From Monosiga brevicollis MX1 (lineage: Eukaryota; Opisthokonta; Choanoflagellata; Craspedida; Salpingoecidae), in the NCBI RefSeq assembly GCF_000002865.3, contig NW_001865047.1, positions 929,511-993,510 on the forward strand: a DNA stretch of 64,000 nucleotides. The letters are read 5' to 3'. The notes below the pieces were generated by a model. The model did not search any database, was not told where the DNA came from, and worked only from the letters and a program-made list of their open reading frames with translations. Both the position numbers and the translations under genes were made by a program. Below, piece by piece: positions 23,542 through 34,790 of the stretch (positions are counted from its first letter, which is position 1; the number at the start of each line of letters is the position of its first letter).

Positions 23542-24028
23542 NNNNNNNNNNNNNNNNNNNNNNNNNNNNNNNNNNNNNNNNNNNNNNNNNNNNNNNNNNN
23601 NNNNNNNNNNNNNNNNNNNNNNNNNNNNNNNNNNNNNNNNNNNNNNNNNNNNNNNNNNNNNNNNNNNNNNNNNNNNNNNNNNNNNNNNNNNNNNNNNNNN
23701 NNNNNNNNNNNNNNNNNNNNNNNNNNNNNNNNNNNNNNNNNNNNNNNNNNNNNNNNNNNNNNNNNNNNNNNNNNNNNNNNNNNNNNNNNNNNNNNNNNNN
23801 NNNNNNNNNNNNNNNNNNNNNNNNNNNNNNNNNNNNNNNNNNNNNNNNNNNNNNNNNNNNNNNNNNNNNNNNNNNNNNNNNNNNNNNNNNNNNNNNNNNN
23901 NNNNNNNNNNNNNNNNNNNNNNNNNNNNNNNNNNNNNNNNNNNNNNNNNNNNNNNNNNNNNNNNNNNNNNNNNNNNNNNNNNNNNNNNNNNNNNNNNNNN
24001 NNNNNNNNNNNNNNNNNNNNNNNNNNNN
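23542..24028. other. Assembly gap of 487 N
   Basis: A run of N flanked on both sides by CT-rich tracts (23480-23541 and 24029-24041), with GA and GT tracts at 23359-23405. The gap therefore probably falls in a long microsatellite that could not be assembled, and its true length may differ. The missing first exon of NAPRT could lie nearby, though the gap is 600 bp away. The stretch 22931-23541 otherwise shows no gene I can support. Confidence 0.97.
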
Positions 24029-24339
24029 TTCTCTCTCTCTCGCTACATATTCTTGTCTCAAACGGCGGCGGTGGCAGTGACAGTGGCCGGGGGATCCATT
24101 TGACGCTGCGGTTGCCTCGGTTTTGTGGTGCTGTCCAAGAGCCATCACACCCGGCTCTGGCCGTGCAAAGGACCATCTCACTCCCACCTCGCCTCACACT
24201 CACACTCAGTTGCCAGCCATCCACCCACTACTTGTTGATTCACACACACCCACACACAGACGTCTGATTCGTGCGCCGCTTGCTCGATCTGGCTCGGGGT
24301 CGTTGGCGAGTCCACCCCCGCTCTGAACACCCTGTGCAT

Positions 24340-24430
24340 CCAGTCCCTTCTTCTTCTTCTTCTTCTTCTTCCTCTCTGTACACCCCTCGCTCCCCCTCTC
24401 CCTCCCTCTCTCCCTTTTTTTCTCTCTCCC
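24340..24430. repeat. (CTT)n and CT-rich pyrimidine tract upstream of G-alpha
   Basis: About 25 bp of CTT repeats followed by CT- and T-rich sequence, on the same strand as and 300-390 bp upstream of the G-alpha start. It lies in the 5' flank or leader; no gene is seen between the gap and 24733. Confidence 0.85.
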
Positions 24431-24732
24431 TCGCCACCCTGCCATCTCTTTGTCCCGCGCTCGCTTTTCTTTTCAACCGGTCCCGCTCCTTCCTTTCTAC
24501 CCCGTCTGGCTGGCTGGCGCGTGCGCTCGTCTACTGGCTGCTTTTGGACATCGAGTCGGCCTGACTGGGGCAAAAGAAACGCGTAAAGCCTCCCGTCAAT
24601 CAGTGCCCACGCACGCAACAACTTTGCAGCACCGCCTCTGGCCCTCGCCCCCCACCCCCTCAGTTCTGGAACAGCCGCTCTGCACTGCCTGTGCAAACCC
24701 CGACCGCACTCACCAGAAAAGCATCTGCCAAC

Positions 24733-26176
24733 ATGCCGTGCGGTCCCCCAGACGAGACGCGGCGGCGCTCACTGGCCATTGACCGCCAGTTGCGCAAGGA
24801 GCGCATGAGCAAACAGCGCGAATACAAAATTCTACTCCTGGGCACGGGCGAGAGCGGCAAATCTACCATCATCAAACAGATGCGCATCATCTACGGTCAA
24901 GGCTTTAACGAATCCGATCGCCTAGCCTACAAACCCCTCGTCTATCGCAACATCATCACTTCCATGAAGCGCATGCTTGATGCCCTCGACCAACTCAGCC
25001 TTCAACTCGCCGACTCCAGCTTGGAAGAGGATGCTTACGACAAACTCGATGTGGATGTCAACACCGTCGACGCCATCGAGCCATACTACCCCCTGCTCAA
25101 GAAGCTGTGGAACGACAACGGCATTCAACAGGTCTTTCAACGGCGCAACGAATACCAGCTCTCCGACTCAACCGCCTACTACTACAATCGCCTCGATGCC
25201 GTGGCCGCTGCCGACTACATACCCACCGTTGACGATGTCCTCCGCTCCCGTCAAGCCACCACCGGCATCCACGAGTTTGAGTTTGATCTCGACTCGGTTG
25301 TCTTCCGCATGATGGATGTCGGAGGCCAGCGCTCCGAACGCCGCAAATGGATCCACTCTTTTGAGGTACTTGATGCTCACGCACATGCCCACGCCACGTG
25401 CAGTCTATCCGCCAGCTCCCCCCCCCCTTTTTTTTCGCCCCTCTCAAAGCTCTCTCGCCCTCTCTCTCCCGTGCTGGGAACTTCGCGGTCAACCACTCGT
25501 TTTCGTTTTCGTAGGGCGTAACCTCTATTATATTCATTGCCGCTTGCAACGAGTATGATCAAGTCCTTGCGGAGGATACCAATGTCAACCGCATGCAAGA
25601 ATCCCTCGCCCTCTTTGGCCAGATCATCCAGTACCACTGGTCAGTTCACGCTCGCATCCCCTCTAGAGCTGTCCAAAGAGTCGCTCTACCTCATGCAACG
25701 CCTTTCAAACTCCCATGTCTACTTGCAATAGGTTTGCCAACAGTAGCTTCATCCTTTTCCTGAACAAACAAGATCTGCTCGAAGAAAAGGTCAAGACTCA
25801 CCCCATCAAGCCCTTCTTCCCCGACTACACAGGCCAAGAGGTGCCGTACCATGCCTTGACCCCTGCGCATTTCGTTTCCCATTTTTGTCCTATTGCTTGT
25901 TTGCAATGTTTATAACACTGCTCGCTTTGGACAAGGTGCGCGCCGACCATCCTGCTCTGGCCTCATACCCCCTTTTCGCCCTTGACCGTCTGGTAGGGTG
26001 ATTATGAGAACATTAAAAAGTTTATCGAAACAATGTACCGCTCGCGGAAGCCTGCGGGCAAGGACCTCTACACGCATTTTACCATGGCCACAGACACCTC
26101 TAATATCCAATTCGTCTTCAATGCCGTTCGAAGCACTCTATTACGGATCCATCTCAAAGACTACAACCTATTTTAA
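24733..26176 (+). CDS. Heterotrimeric G protein alpha subunit
   Basis: GTP-binding subunit that couples seven-helix receptors to effectors at the plasma membrane. Four exons join in phase (24733-25365, 25515-25639, 25732-25840, 25997-26176), giving 348 residues, normal for the family. Visible motifs: P-loop GTGESGKST (37-45), switch [12 protein letters not shown], switch [18 protein letters not shown] for guanine specificity, and ATDTSN in place of the usual TCAT segment. Cys3 in MPCGPP is a likely palmitoylation site, but Gly2 is replaced by Pro, so N-myristoylation is not expected. The C-terminus LKDYNLF lacks the cysteine four from the end needed for pertussis-toxin ADP-ribosylation. The class (i, q, s, 12) is not clear by eye. 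One donor splits the HSFE/GVTS segment. Confidence 0.95.
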
Positions 26177-27109
26177 TGGCCACCGTGACCCACCTCTGGC
26201 TCCGCCTGTCCCCTTGGTGTCTTGTACCGGGTGGTGGGGCTAAAGATGCCCCACACCCTCCGCGTGGCCTTTTTGTTTTCGTCACTTATTTCTCCCTTGC
26301 TCCTCATGGCTTTGCGTCACCCCTCTTTTTGTGCGTGCATGTGTCAATGTGCTGTTGGTCTGTTGATTAACTTGTTTCCCTTTCCTGTTCCCCCTGGACA
26401 TGTCGTGTAAGATCAGCGGGCGTGCCTGAATTGCTGGCCCTTTACGCCTGGCGTTTTTACTTTGTTTGCTCGTTCTTTTGTTGTGCCATGCTGTTCATAC
26501 CTTGAAGACTCTTTTCAACTCAACGCGCATGCCAACATGTTCTGCAGCAACGCTTGTGTTTCTCTGTGTGTCTGTGTGCGATCAACCGCCCTGTCTGTCT
26601 CCTTAATGTTATTCACACCTTGGTTTGTGTCGTCTTTTTTGCTTGCGTTTGTTTGATCGCCATCATGTGTGTGTGTGCTTGCACCACTGCCCCCCCTATT
26701 ACGCGTGCCACCGAGCCATGGCCTTTCTATTTTCCCACTCTTCGCCCACTCTCCCATGAATTCAAAAGAAAGAAACATTTATTATGATTATCTCCGCTTG
26801 TCCCGACTTGTCAATTCGCCGATGGTCACTTATAGCATCCGTGATCGCATACCTCACTCATATCTTCTCAATCTCTCACTTTCACGCCCCTGAACCCTCT
26901 CCGCCCACGCTCGTGGGTCTTTCAGGGACCCCAATTACCACTGCATCCGCCTCAGCCTCAAGGGTCGACCTTCAGGTGCTGCGGTCATCCGCACCTCACG
27001 CTCGGGACTGTGGATGTTCAAACAAATCATCTTCCGCGACCGTCTGCATTAGAAGCTGCGACGCCTTTTTTTCTGTGCGGCGCCGCCACCGATCGTGGCA
27101 CGTTTCACA
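26177..27109. other. Intergenic, convergent 3' ends
   Basis: This lies between the stop codons of G-alpha (plus) and the myotubularin gene (minus). It is pyrimidine-rich on the plus strand with no coding pattern I recognise and should hold both 3' untranslated regions. Confidence 0.6.
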
Positions 27110-30100
27110 CACCTAATGATGACATGCCGGCAAGGTGAGGTGTCTGCAAGATGAGACTGACACAGGCTCCCCAGGCTGTGGCTTGTCATACCCGTTGTTC
27201 TTCCTGAAACCCGTACTGGGGCAAGGCCAGGCGCCGCTGAGAACAGGAACCGCAATACACGTTGCCACATGCACGACAATGATGCCTACACCAGACGCAG
27301 TCCAAGCGATTGCGGAGCACCGCGTGAAAAACCCACAGGCGCAACTTCGCATTCCTGAACCAAATGGTTTTGTACAAACGCACTTGCGCCGAAGTATGGT
27401 AAAAGGCAGGCCACATCCATGACAATTCGACACGTCCGCGTCGTGCACCCAAATTACTGTTTCAAATTCCTAAAAGCACAACCGATGGTGAGTCGTTGGC
27501 CCATCCGTCGCACTGTCAAATTCGACGATAGGCACGCACATCCTCTTCATCCTCATCGTCGTTAATGTTCGCCTCGACACTGGCGTCGTAGCGAAGAAAG
27601 TAGTCCGACCACAACTCAATCCGTTTCAGCCTGTTTCATAACACGCAAAGCGGCACGGCACCATACCACGCGGCCAAGAAGGGAGTCCACAATTCCACGG
27701 TGAGACGGGTCAGCCCTTGTTTGTGCCACAAGTCTTTGGATATCTTCGCAGGCAAGCCACATACGAGCAAGTGGGCATGATGACGTCCGACCCGCCTGGA
27801 GCATATTGACTTGAAGTAAAACGAGGACGATCGGCTTCCACGGCAGACCAGATGGACGTCGTCGTTTGGCTTAAACGTCGCGCACGCCGCTCTCGGTGTG
27901 AATTGCACTGGAAGTTTCCGAACCAGCCAGCCCGACTGTAGTCAGCCAGAAAGACGAGCAAGCGGCTGTTGTACTCAAAGGCTGTCGGATGCTGGACAGT
28001 CATCTGGTAGAGGCAATCAAGAAACTGCAAAAAGATTGGAGAACGCTCCGTCACACTGTCGGCGCCACCATGCCGCTCGTCAAATTTGTGCCCAAAGGCA
28101 AGCCAATCCTTTTCAATCACCACGATCAACCCGTCAATGGTACGAAAATAGGGATCCAACATGATCTGCGCAAGCGAAACGAGTTGCGACGTTCGATCCC
28201 AGCCATCGCTGCAATGCACAAGCGCCGTAATCGCCAAATTCTCCACCTATTCAGAAGATGGATTGAATCATGGAGAAAATGGAACGGATTCAAGCAAGCA
28301 GTACGTGGACTCAAGGCGCAGAAGTTCTTCCTACTGCTTCAACTCACCTTGCGTGCAATAGCGCGGGCTGCGCTCAGCACTGCCTTGATGTGGGAGAGCC
28401 AGCCGGTGTTTTCGAGCTGACTGTACCACTGCACGTCACTCACACCAATGCACAGCTCCAGCAGTTTGTCGTGGCTTGCGCGCATAGTGTGAATGTTGCC
28501 AATCTCCATGAAGAAGACCTAAGCCCAAAAGTCACGATTGATGGTTCACATCAGCTTGCAGCAGGAACAGCGTATAACTCCGCGTGCTCACATCAAGTCG
28601 CCAAAGCACCGAGCCCTTGCTCAGCATGCATGATCTGGGATAGCGTCGCCCTGGACCGTGCTTGCTCACCTGAGCACCGACGTAGAATGCCGAGTTTTCC
28701 GACCCTTTGCCCATGATTTGATTGCCACCGGCAGCAATCATGGAACGCGCGTCAAACACGGCAATTTGATCACTGTTTGAGGCACATGCACGTAATGCTG
28801 CAACCATGTCCTCATCCTCCATAGAGCGCTTCGAGCGCACACCCACCAATGGTTGCGCACATCTGATACGTGACAACCGCCATCCAGGTGCACCAACGAC
28901 AGCGACATGGAAAAAGAAAGGAAAAACACGGAAAAGCATGAGAAAAGGACAATCAACAGAGCACGAATGTGGCTCGCTTGATTGATGTGCAAGGAGAAAG
29001 GGGTGAGGCGCACCGAACGATGGAACGCCGGCGACCTCCACGGTCCGAGTACCAGGTCAATACTGGCAATCGCTGCTTGGACCGAAACGCTGCGCTTCCC
29101 CGAATCACAGACTCGGAGACCATGCGTGGCAAAAATAGGATGGGTGGATACGTGGGGCATAGCTCATAGTCACGGTTAAGATCGCTGCAAACACAGAAGA
29201 GTCAAAGGTGAGTGTGCAGCCTGGCTGCGAGCCCACCATGGACTCGAGGCATAGTTTTCGCTGACACAAAAAAAAAAACATGTCACGATGGCCACGTACC
29301 TCTTCATCCAGGCCGAGAGGCTTCCTGAAAACACGTCTTCTTCAAATACTAGCCCCTGCAATTTGCCGAGACATGAGTGTATGACGCCGTGTGTCGAGAG
29401 CATCATCCTGCACATGTGCCGACTCGCGTCGACGTACTTGACGGCGCATTTCAGCCATGGGGTCATAACGGCTCCAGTCCTCAGGCCGGCCACCTCCGCC
29501 GTACATGTCAGCGGCGCGGTGGGAGGTGCAATTGGCGATCAAGTGCTCGATACGCGCTGCCAAGGTTTGGGCCATGCCTAACGTTGACCAAGCATCAATG
29601 GCGTGAAGCATAAACGCTAGAAGAAATCAGTATAGTTTGTTATTCACCTTGAGCGGCAGGCTTTATCTCACGTACGTTGTGACTGGACATAGGCCGAGCC
29701 AGTGGCACCGGGAAACGCGATGCGCACGGTGCGCGCGTCGCGGCATGTGATGGTCACCACCACCGTGGTTGACTGGGCTTGGCGCTCCTGACGTTTGGTT
29801 GGTTTACGATCTAGCGACCCCCACAAAAAAACGCGCGGTTTGAGGTGCAGAATCGCGCTTTGGATAGCAAACGACAGCCCCCCCCCCCTTCTCTTTGGCC
29901 TTGTCTTTGCCGGTTCTCTGCGGCTGAGGCGTCTACGTTGACCGAGCCTGGATCCTCACCGTTTTCGGAAACCACAGAGGTTTCTGAATTGGCATCGTCG
30001 TCAATGCCGCTGGCAGCAACCTCGGGATCATGTGTCTCGGGTTTGCTTTTGCCTTTGGTGTTGGCGGCGTTGCTTCGGAGGGTGTGCATGAGGCGACGAG

Positions 30101-32053
30101 GTGAGGTGACAGCCCGGAGCGAATCTTGAATCTGACTGCGGGCCGGAAGCTTAAGATGATCGTCTGTGGGCTGCGCGGCGTAGTGTGTTCGGCTCACGGC
30201 ATCGACGATGGCCGCTGCCAACAGGCCATGTGGGATGGACATGCTAAACGTCTTGACGTTGGGTGTGGGTACGGATGGTGAATCGCGGCCAGCTGAGGCG
30301 GCAAGGTCAGCCAAGATGCTGGGAGTGGATGATACGGAGCTTTTTCCGGCGTCGTCATCGTAGCACAGAGCCGGTGCCACGACAATCAGGCGGTAATTGG
30401 TAATGTACAATGAGCCAAAGGCGCGGGTGTGACCACAAGAGATGGCCACCGTCTTGAGACACATCTCTGGGCGCTCGGTCTCATCGGGAAAGCTGCCAAT
30501 GATAGGTTCGCTTGGAAATGAAGCGCTTGGGGTTGGCGATGACGTTGAGGAAACAGGAGCGGGTTGTGCCATGGGGGATCCCGGGGGGCTCTCTGCTGAA
30601 TCGGAAGAGGAATCAAGGCGATCACGAAGAGCTAAAGCCATGCGAGATCGGTAGGTGCGCTTGCGTTCAGCCTCGCGAGCTGGGTCGTGTAGCACGGGGA
30701 CGTTGAGGTTGTTGGCCTGACAATAAGCACGCAACTCGCTGGCATCTGCGATGCGAAGCGGCACATTAAATAGGTCAAACCCAAAAGATGTGGATGAGGA
30801 AAACCAAAGAAAGGCGCGAGGCAATATCACAGCCCGCCACAATCAGCACAGTCCGGGGGCGGTACATACGAGCGGTAGAGAGGGCGTGGGCGTTGGTGAA
30901 GGTTGATTCAATGTAAATTTGGCCTCGAACAATTTCTCGCTTGATGTCTATGACACCGGCGGCCGAGGCACGAGCATCACCATGAGCAGTGGTATATCGT
31001 GTGTATGATACGCACAACATGGTCGACAAGGACCCTTTGCACGGTGACAGAGAAGGCAGACAAGGTGACGAAGCCCTTACTTCGGCCGAGGCTGAACCAA
31101 TCCGAGTAGCGCGCCTTCGCTTCAGCGGCCAGCGGCAGATAGAGCTCCCCCATGAAATCTTGAGCAATGTGATCCTTGGTCAAGGGCACAGTTGAAACAC
31201 CATAACAATAAGGCTGCCTGCGAGGTGGTGCGAGGTGGCGCAAACTGGTGCGAAACGGGCGACAAAGAAACCTGGGTGCTGCATACCTACCTGATCGAGG
31301 AGTACGAGAATCAAGTAGGAGGGTTCAAAGGGAGCATACCAATGGATTTCAAAATCCTCTTCCCAGACGGGGTGCAGTGTGCGCGCCTGCATGGAATGAA
31401 GGGCGGTTTGCGGTGAAAAAAAAAAAAAAAAAGTGTTGGGACCCCAGATTTTGAGTCGAGGAGCAAGCAAAGGTAAGTGGTGGGGCTGACTTTGATGGCG
31501 GTATCTGCAATGGTGATGGCATCGAACATGATGCGGACAAAGGGGTCGGCCAGACCGTTGCTGTCCTTGGGCTGCAGGTCTTTAGCGCGTCCAACTGTGA
31601 AGGGGGCAAAGAGCGTTGCGAGAAGTGAGGCCGGCAGACTGAAGGGAACGGGGTGGTCGACATTGGTGGTGAAGACGTGCAGCACACCGTGAAGATGAAG
31701 GATGCCATTGCGCTCAAGGTCGTGGTCCGGAGCTGATATAGCACATGCACCGAGAGCGTGAGATCAGAAGCCAAGTTGGAGTTGGCGATGTCGCAACTTC
31801 AGGGCAGTCACGTACGGGAGCGGTGAGCTTTGCCATGGTAGACATGCAGGGTCTTGACTACAGGCTGATCTCGAAGCACCTCGTGCTCTGAGCTAGCCAG
31901 TGCCTCGGCCATGGCATCGGCCGTCGACTGGGACGCCGACGGTGCAGACCTGGGGGTTCGAGCCGACGGCGGGCGCGCAGCCGGCGACATGACCCGCTGC
32001 GACACCGCCGCATGCCAGGATGCCTGCTCCAACGGATTGGCCTGCGCATCCAT
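27110..32053 (-). CDS. Myotubularin-family phosphoinositide 3-phosphatase with N-terminal C2 and C-terminal FYVE
   Basis: Predicted to remove the 3-phosphate from PI3P and PI(3,5)P2 on endosomes. Domains in order: start near MDAQANPLEQ (ATG 32053); C2 domain over about 31740-30870 (LQPKDSNGLADPFVRI, TLHPVWEEDFEI, DFMGELYLPL, RGQIYIESTFTNA); a Ser/Pro-rich insert and PH-GRAM (GSLYITNYRLIVV near 30400, then TVVVTITCRDARTVRIAF near 29740); the phosphatase core with YELCPTYPPILFLPR (near 29150), RCAQPLVGVRSKRSMEDE (near 28840) and the catalytic loop HCSDGWDRT (28187-28216), whose CX5R is intact; and FYVE (WVHDADVSNCHGCG near 27440, HHCRACGNVYCGSC near 27270). The C2 exon joins the GRAM exon in phase across an intron near 30761-30867. 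The last residues of FYVE and the stop are not resolved. Confidence 0.85.
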
Positions 32054-32186
32054 ACCCCCAAGTTCCTTCCCGCCTCTGTTCTCCTTCCCGCCTCTGTTCT
32101 CCTTCCACCCCCAACCCCCGCCCTGTTTCCCCACCCCAACAAGCGCACCAAGAATCGACCCGCCCACGATACACAAGACCCCTCCG

Positions 32187-32189
<3 letters not shown>

Positions 32190-32264
<75 letters not shown>

Positions 32265-32305
32265 AGATCGCTCGTTTTGATTTCAAATTTTAGGTGTAAA
32301 TGCGA

Positions 32306-32354
<49 letters not shown>

Positions 32355-32420
32355 CTCTTTTTTCTGTCCCTCTCTCTTTTCTCTCTCTTTTCTCTCTCTC
32401 TTCTCGATTAATCACCAGCT
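32190..32420. repeat. (CT)n and (GT)n microsatellites
   Basis: A CT tract at about 32193-32262, a GT tract at about 32312-32352 and further CT-rich sequence to about 32405, then ACTCTC-type repeats to about 32560. They lie upstream of the myotubularin start codon and downstream of the PDZRN-like stop. No gene is seen in 32054-32915. Confidence 0.93.
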
Positions 32421-32915
32421 TTCAGTCTTTCTCTAGCACGCACTCGCTCACCCGATCTCACTCTCACTCGATCTCACTGGATCTCACTCTCACCCACTCT
32501 CACTCACTCACACTCACCCACACTCACTCTCACTCTCTCTCCCTCACGCTCTCACGCTCTCACATTCACACACAACACTCAAGAATAAAATCCAATGATA
32601 TGTAGGGAATCGATTAAAGGCTGGATCAGGTCGGGCCGGGGCGAGCTGCTCGAAAGGAACAAGTGGCATAGCTCTCAAGACCGCAGGCCCAATATACTGG
32701 AGATTATTAAACATCAGGAACAGCACGAAGCTTTTCTGTTACGGCAAAAAAAAATAAAGACTTCTTTCTCTCATAGAACGCCTTGAACGGGGCGGATCGA
32801 GCGACAAGTGGGACAACAAATTTTTCTGTCAGAGAGCAAACATTGATGGCACATTGAAGAGCAAATCATGACCCTCGTGGGTCGTGTGGCTGAAAAAAAC
32901 ACACATCGGTCGGGG

Positions 32916-34790
32916 CTAGTTGACTTCAGAGGTGGCACGAAGGTAATTGACCACGTCAAACTTGTGCACCAGGCGAACAACGCAAGTGCTTGGCGCATGA
33001 AGATGGGGTGCGAGGTATGACAGAGCAGCCTCCAGACTGCGACACGGCTGTCCATCCACCTCGACCACCACCAAGTCGCGTTGCAGCGTTGGAATGTAGC
33101 GATTCGGGCTGTCCTCGGCCACATGGTCAATCTAAAGCCGTCGAGCACACAGGCATGAGCAGCAGGAGCAAATGTGCAATGTGCAAGCCTTCAGAGTTGA
33201 CAAGAAAAAAAAGTGAAAAAAAAAAGGCAACGCGAAAGAACATGGCACCTACCATTGCCAATCCCTTGAATGAAATCAAACGAAGTCCGAGCTGCCCCGA
33301 GCTACCGCGCAAAAGCGTCACGTCGTGGAAGGAAGGCGTGACGCTGTCTCCCGTTAGAGACCCGTCTACCACTCGACGTAGCGCCGCCCGCTGAGCCAAG
33401 CTCCGCGTGTGATAAACGTCCTCAAGGGTACCGCTACGTTCTGGACTAACGGACCCAGCCCTCCTGAAACCGTTCCCACTCTCCGGCCGGCGCACCGTAG
33501 GCGGCGACGTTGATTCGGAATCAAGATCGGGCCAGTCCACATTCAGCTCCTCGACAATCCCGCTATCCCATGAGGGGGCGAAGGAAGGAGACATGACGCC
33601 CATCGCAAGTTGACGCTGGTTCAGGCGTGGCGCGCGCAGGCCCCGCCTCAAGCGGGTTGCCAACTCGTTCTCCGGCGACACAGGTGCGGCATCGGGGCCA
33701 CGCTGCGGCAAAGCAAAGGCACGCAAAGCAAAGACGCGCAAGACACGAGTTGAGTAAAATTGAAAGAGTACGGGACCAACAACGGAACAGAAAACCCCCC
33801 GGCTTGGCATGTCGTACCCAAAGGCGGTGTGGGGAACTATCGGTCGACCATAGTGTGACATGGCTCGGCTGCACTTGGAGGGGAATCTCGACCTGCAGGA
33901 GCAGGATCAGCTCTGACTTGAGTGCCATCACCAGCTGGCCATGTCCCCAAGACTCGATTGGTTCATTATTGATCTGTGGCGTTGTCAAGAGTCAAGAGGT
34001 GGACAGCCACATGGCGCAAACACACACGCACACACACACACACGCACACACACACGCACATAGCACGTGAGCCTTCACTTGAGGGTACGGTCCGACACGA
34101 GCCGACAAAGCAGGGGACTGGTGCGATTGGATCAAAGGCTACACACCTGGAGAATTTGGTGACCTTCGACCAGTCCAGCCTGCGCAGCGAGAGAGCCGTC
34201 AAAGACCTCGCCAACAAAGACGTCCCGTCCCAAAGTCTAACAAAGTCGTTTGCACAGTTCCAGTCACAAGATGAGATAAAATTGATGCTGGGCGAGATGG
34301 CTGTTCAGTTTGCGGCCGACATACACCAGGTGCTCACCTGTACAGCCATGCCAAGGGGTTGGCCTTGAGTGGCCACAAGCACGAGGCCAGGAGCCAGGTG
34401 AAAGCTGCAGGCATTCACGTGCTGGGCCAGGTCGGGAGCGCGCACGACTTGGGCGCAGGCCGGACAGGCCACCATGTTGAAGGGGCAAGCAGCTTCGTGC
34501 TGGTGCAGGTCCTCGAGGCGGGTTTGGGCTTGGCAGCCTGGATGAGCACAGCGTGTGGGCAGTTGAGCCAAAATGTTCTTAAAGGGGCGAAGGGGCACGC
34601 CAACGGCTGGTGATTGACGGCAATGTGGACAGGCGTTTTGAGCGTCCATGGCCTGGAGCCAGCAGCACTCGCCAAAGAGGCACTGGCAGCGGGTACACAT
34701 GATGGGTTCGCGAATGCAGTCGAGGCACACGGGGCAGCTAAAGTTTGCGTCGAGCGGCCCCACGAGCTGCTCCGGTGGAACGCACGCCAT
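32916..34790 (-). CDS. RING-TRAF zinc finger-PDZ-PDZ protein (PDZRN/LNX-like E3 ligase)
   Basis: Probable E3 ubiquitin ligase whose PDZ domains select membrane or junction partners; in animals, PDZRN3 and LNX act on Numb and synaptic receptors. The first exon (34338-34790) carries a RING finger (CPVCLDCIREPIMC, CPHC) and a TRAF-type zinc finger (C-x4-C with H-x3-C spacing in HQHEAACPFNMVACPAC). PDZ1 spans three exons: GQPLGMAVQ as the carboxylate-binding loop, GRDVFVGEVF (34147-34236) and INNEPIESWGHGQLVMALKS (from 33973). A Ser/Pro-rich linker follows, then PDZ2 (DVTLLRGSSGQLGLRL, and IDHVAEDSPN to VVVEVDGQPCRSL) to a TAG at 32916. The exon border after PDZ1 is not fixed. Confidence 0.85.

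Noticed and set aside
30868-32053. C2-coding exons as a separate gene from the myotubularin
   Set aside because: The last C2 exon joins the PH-GRAM exon in phase over a normal-length intron and no stop intervenes, so one gene is the simpler reading.
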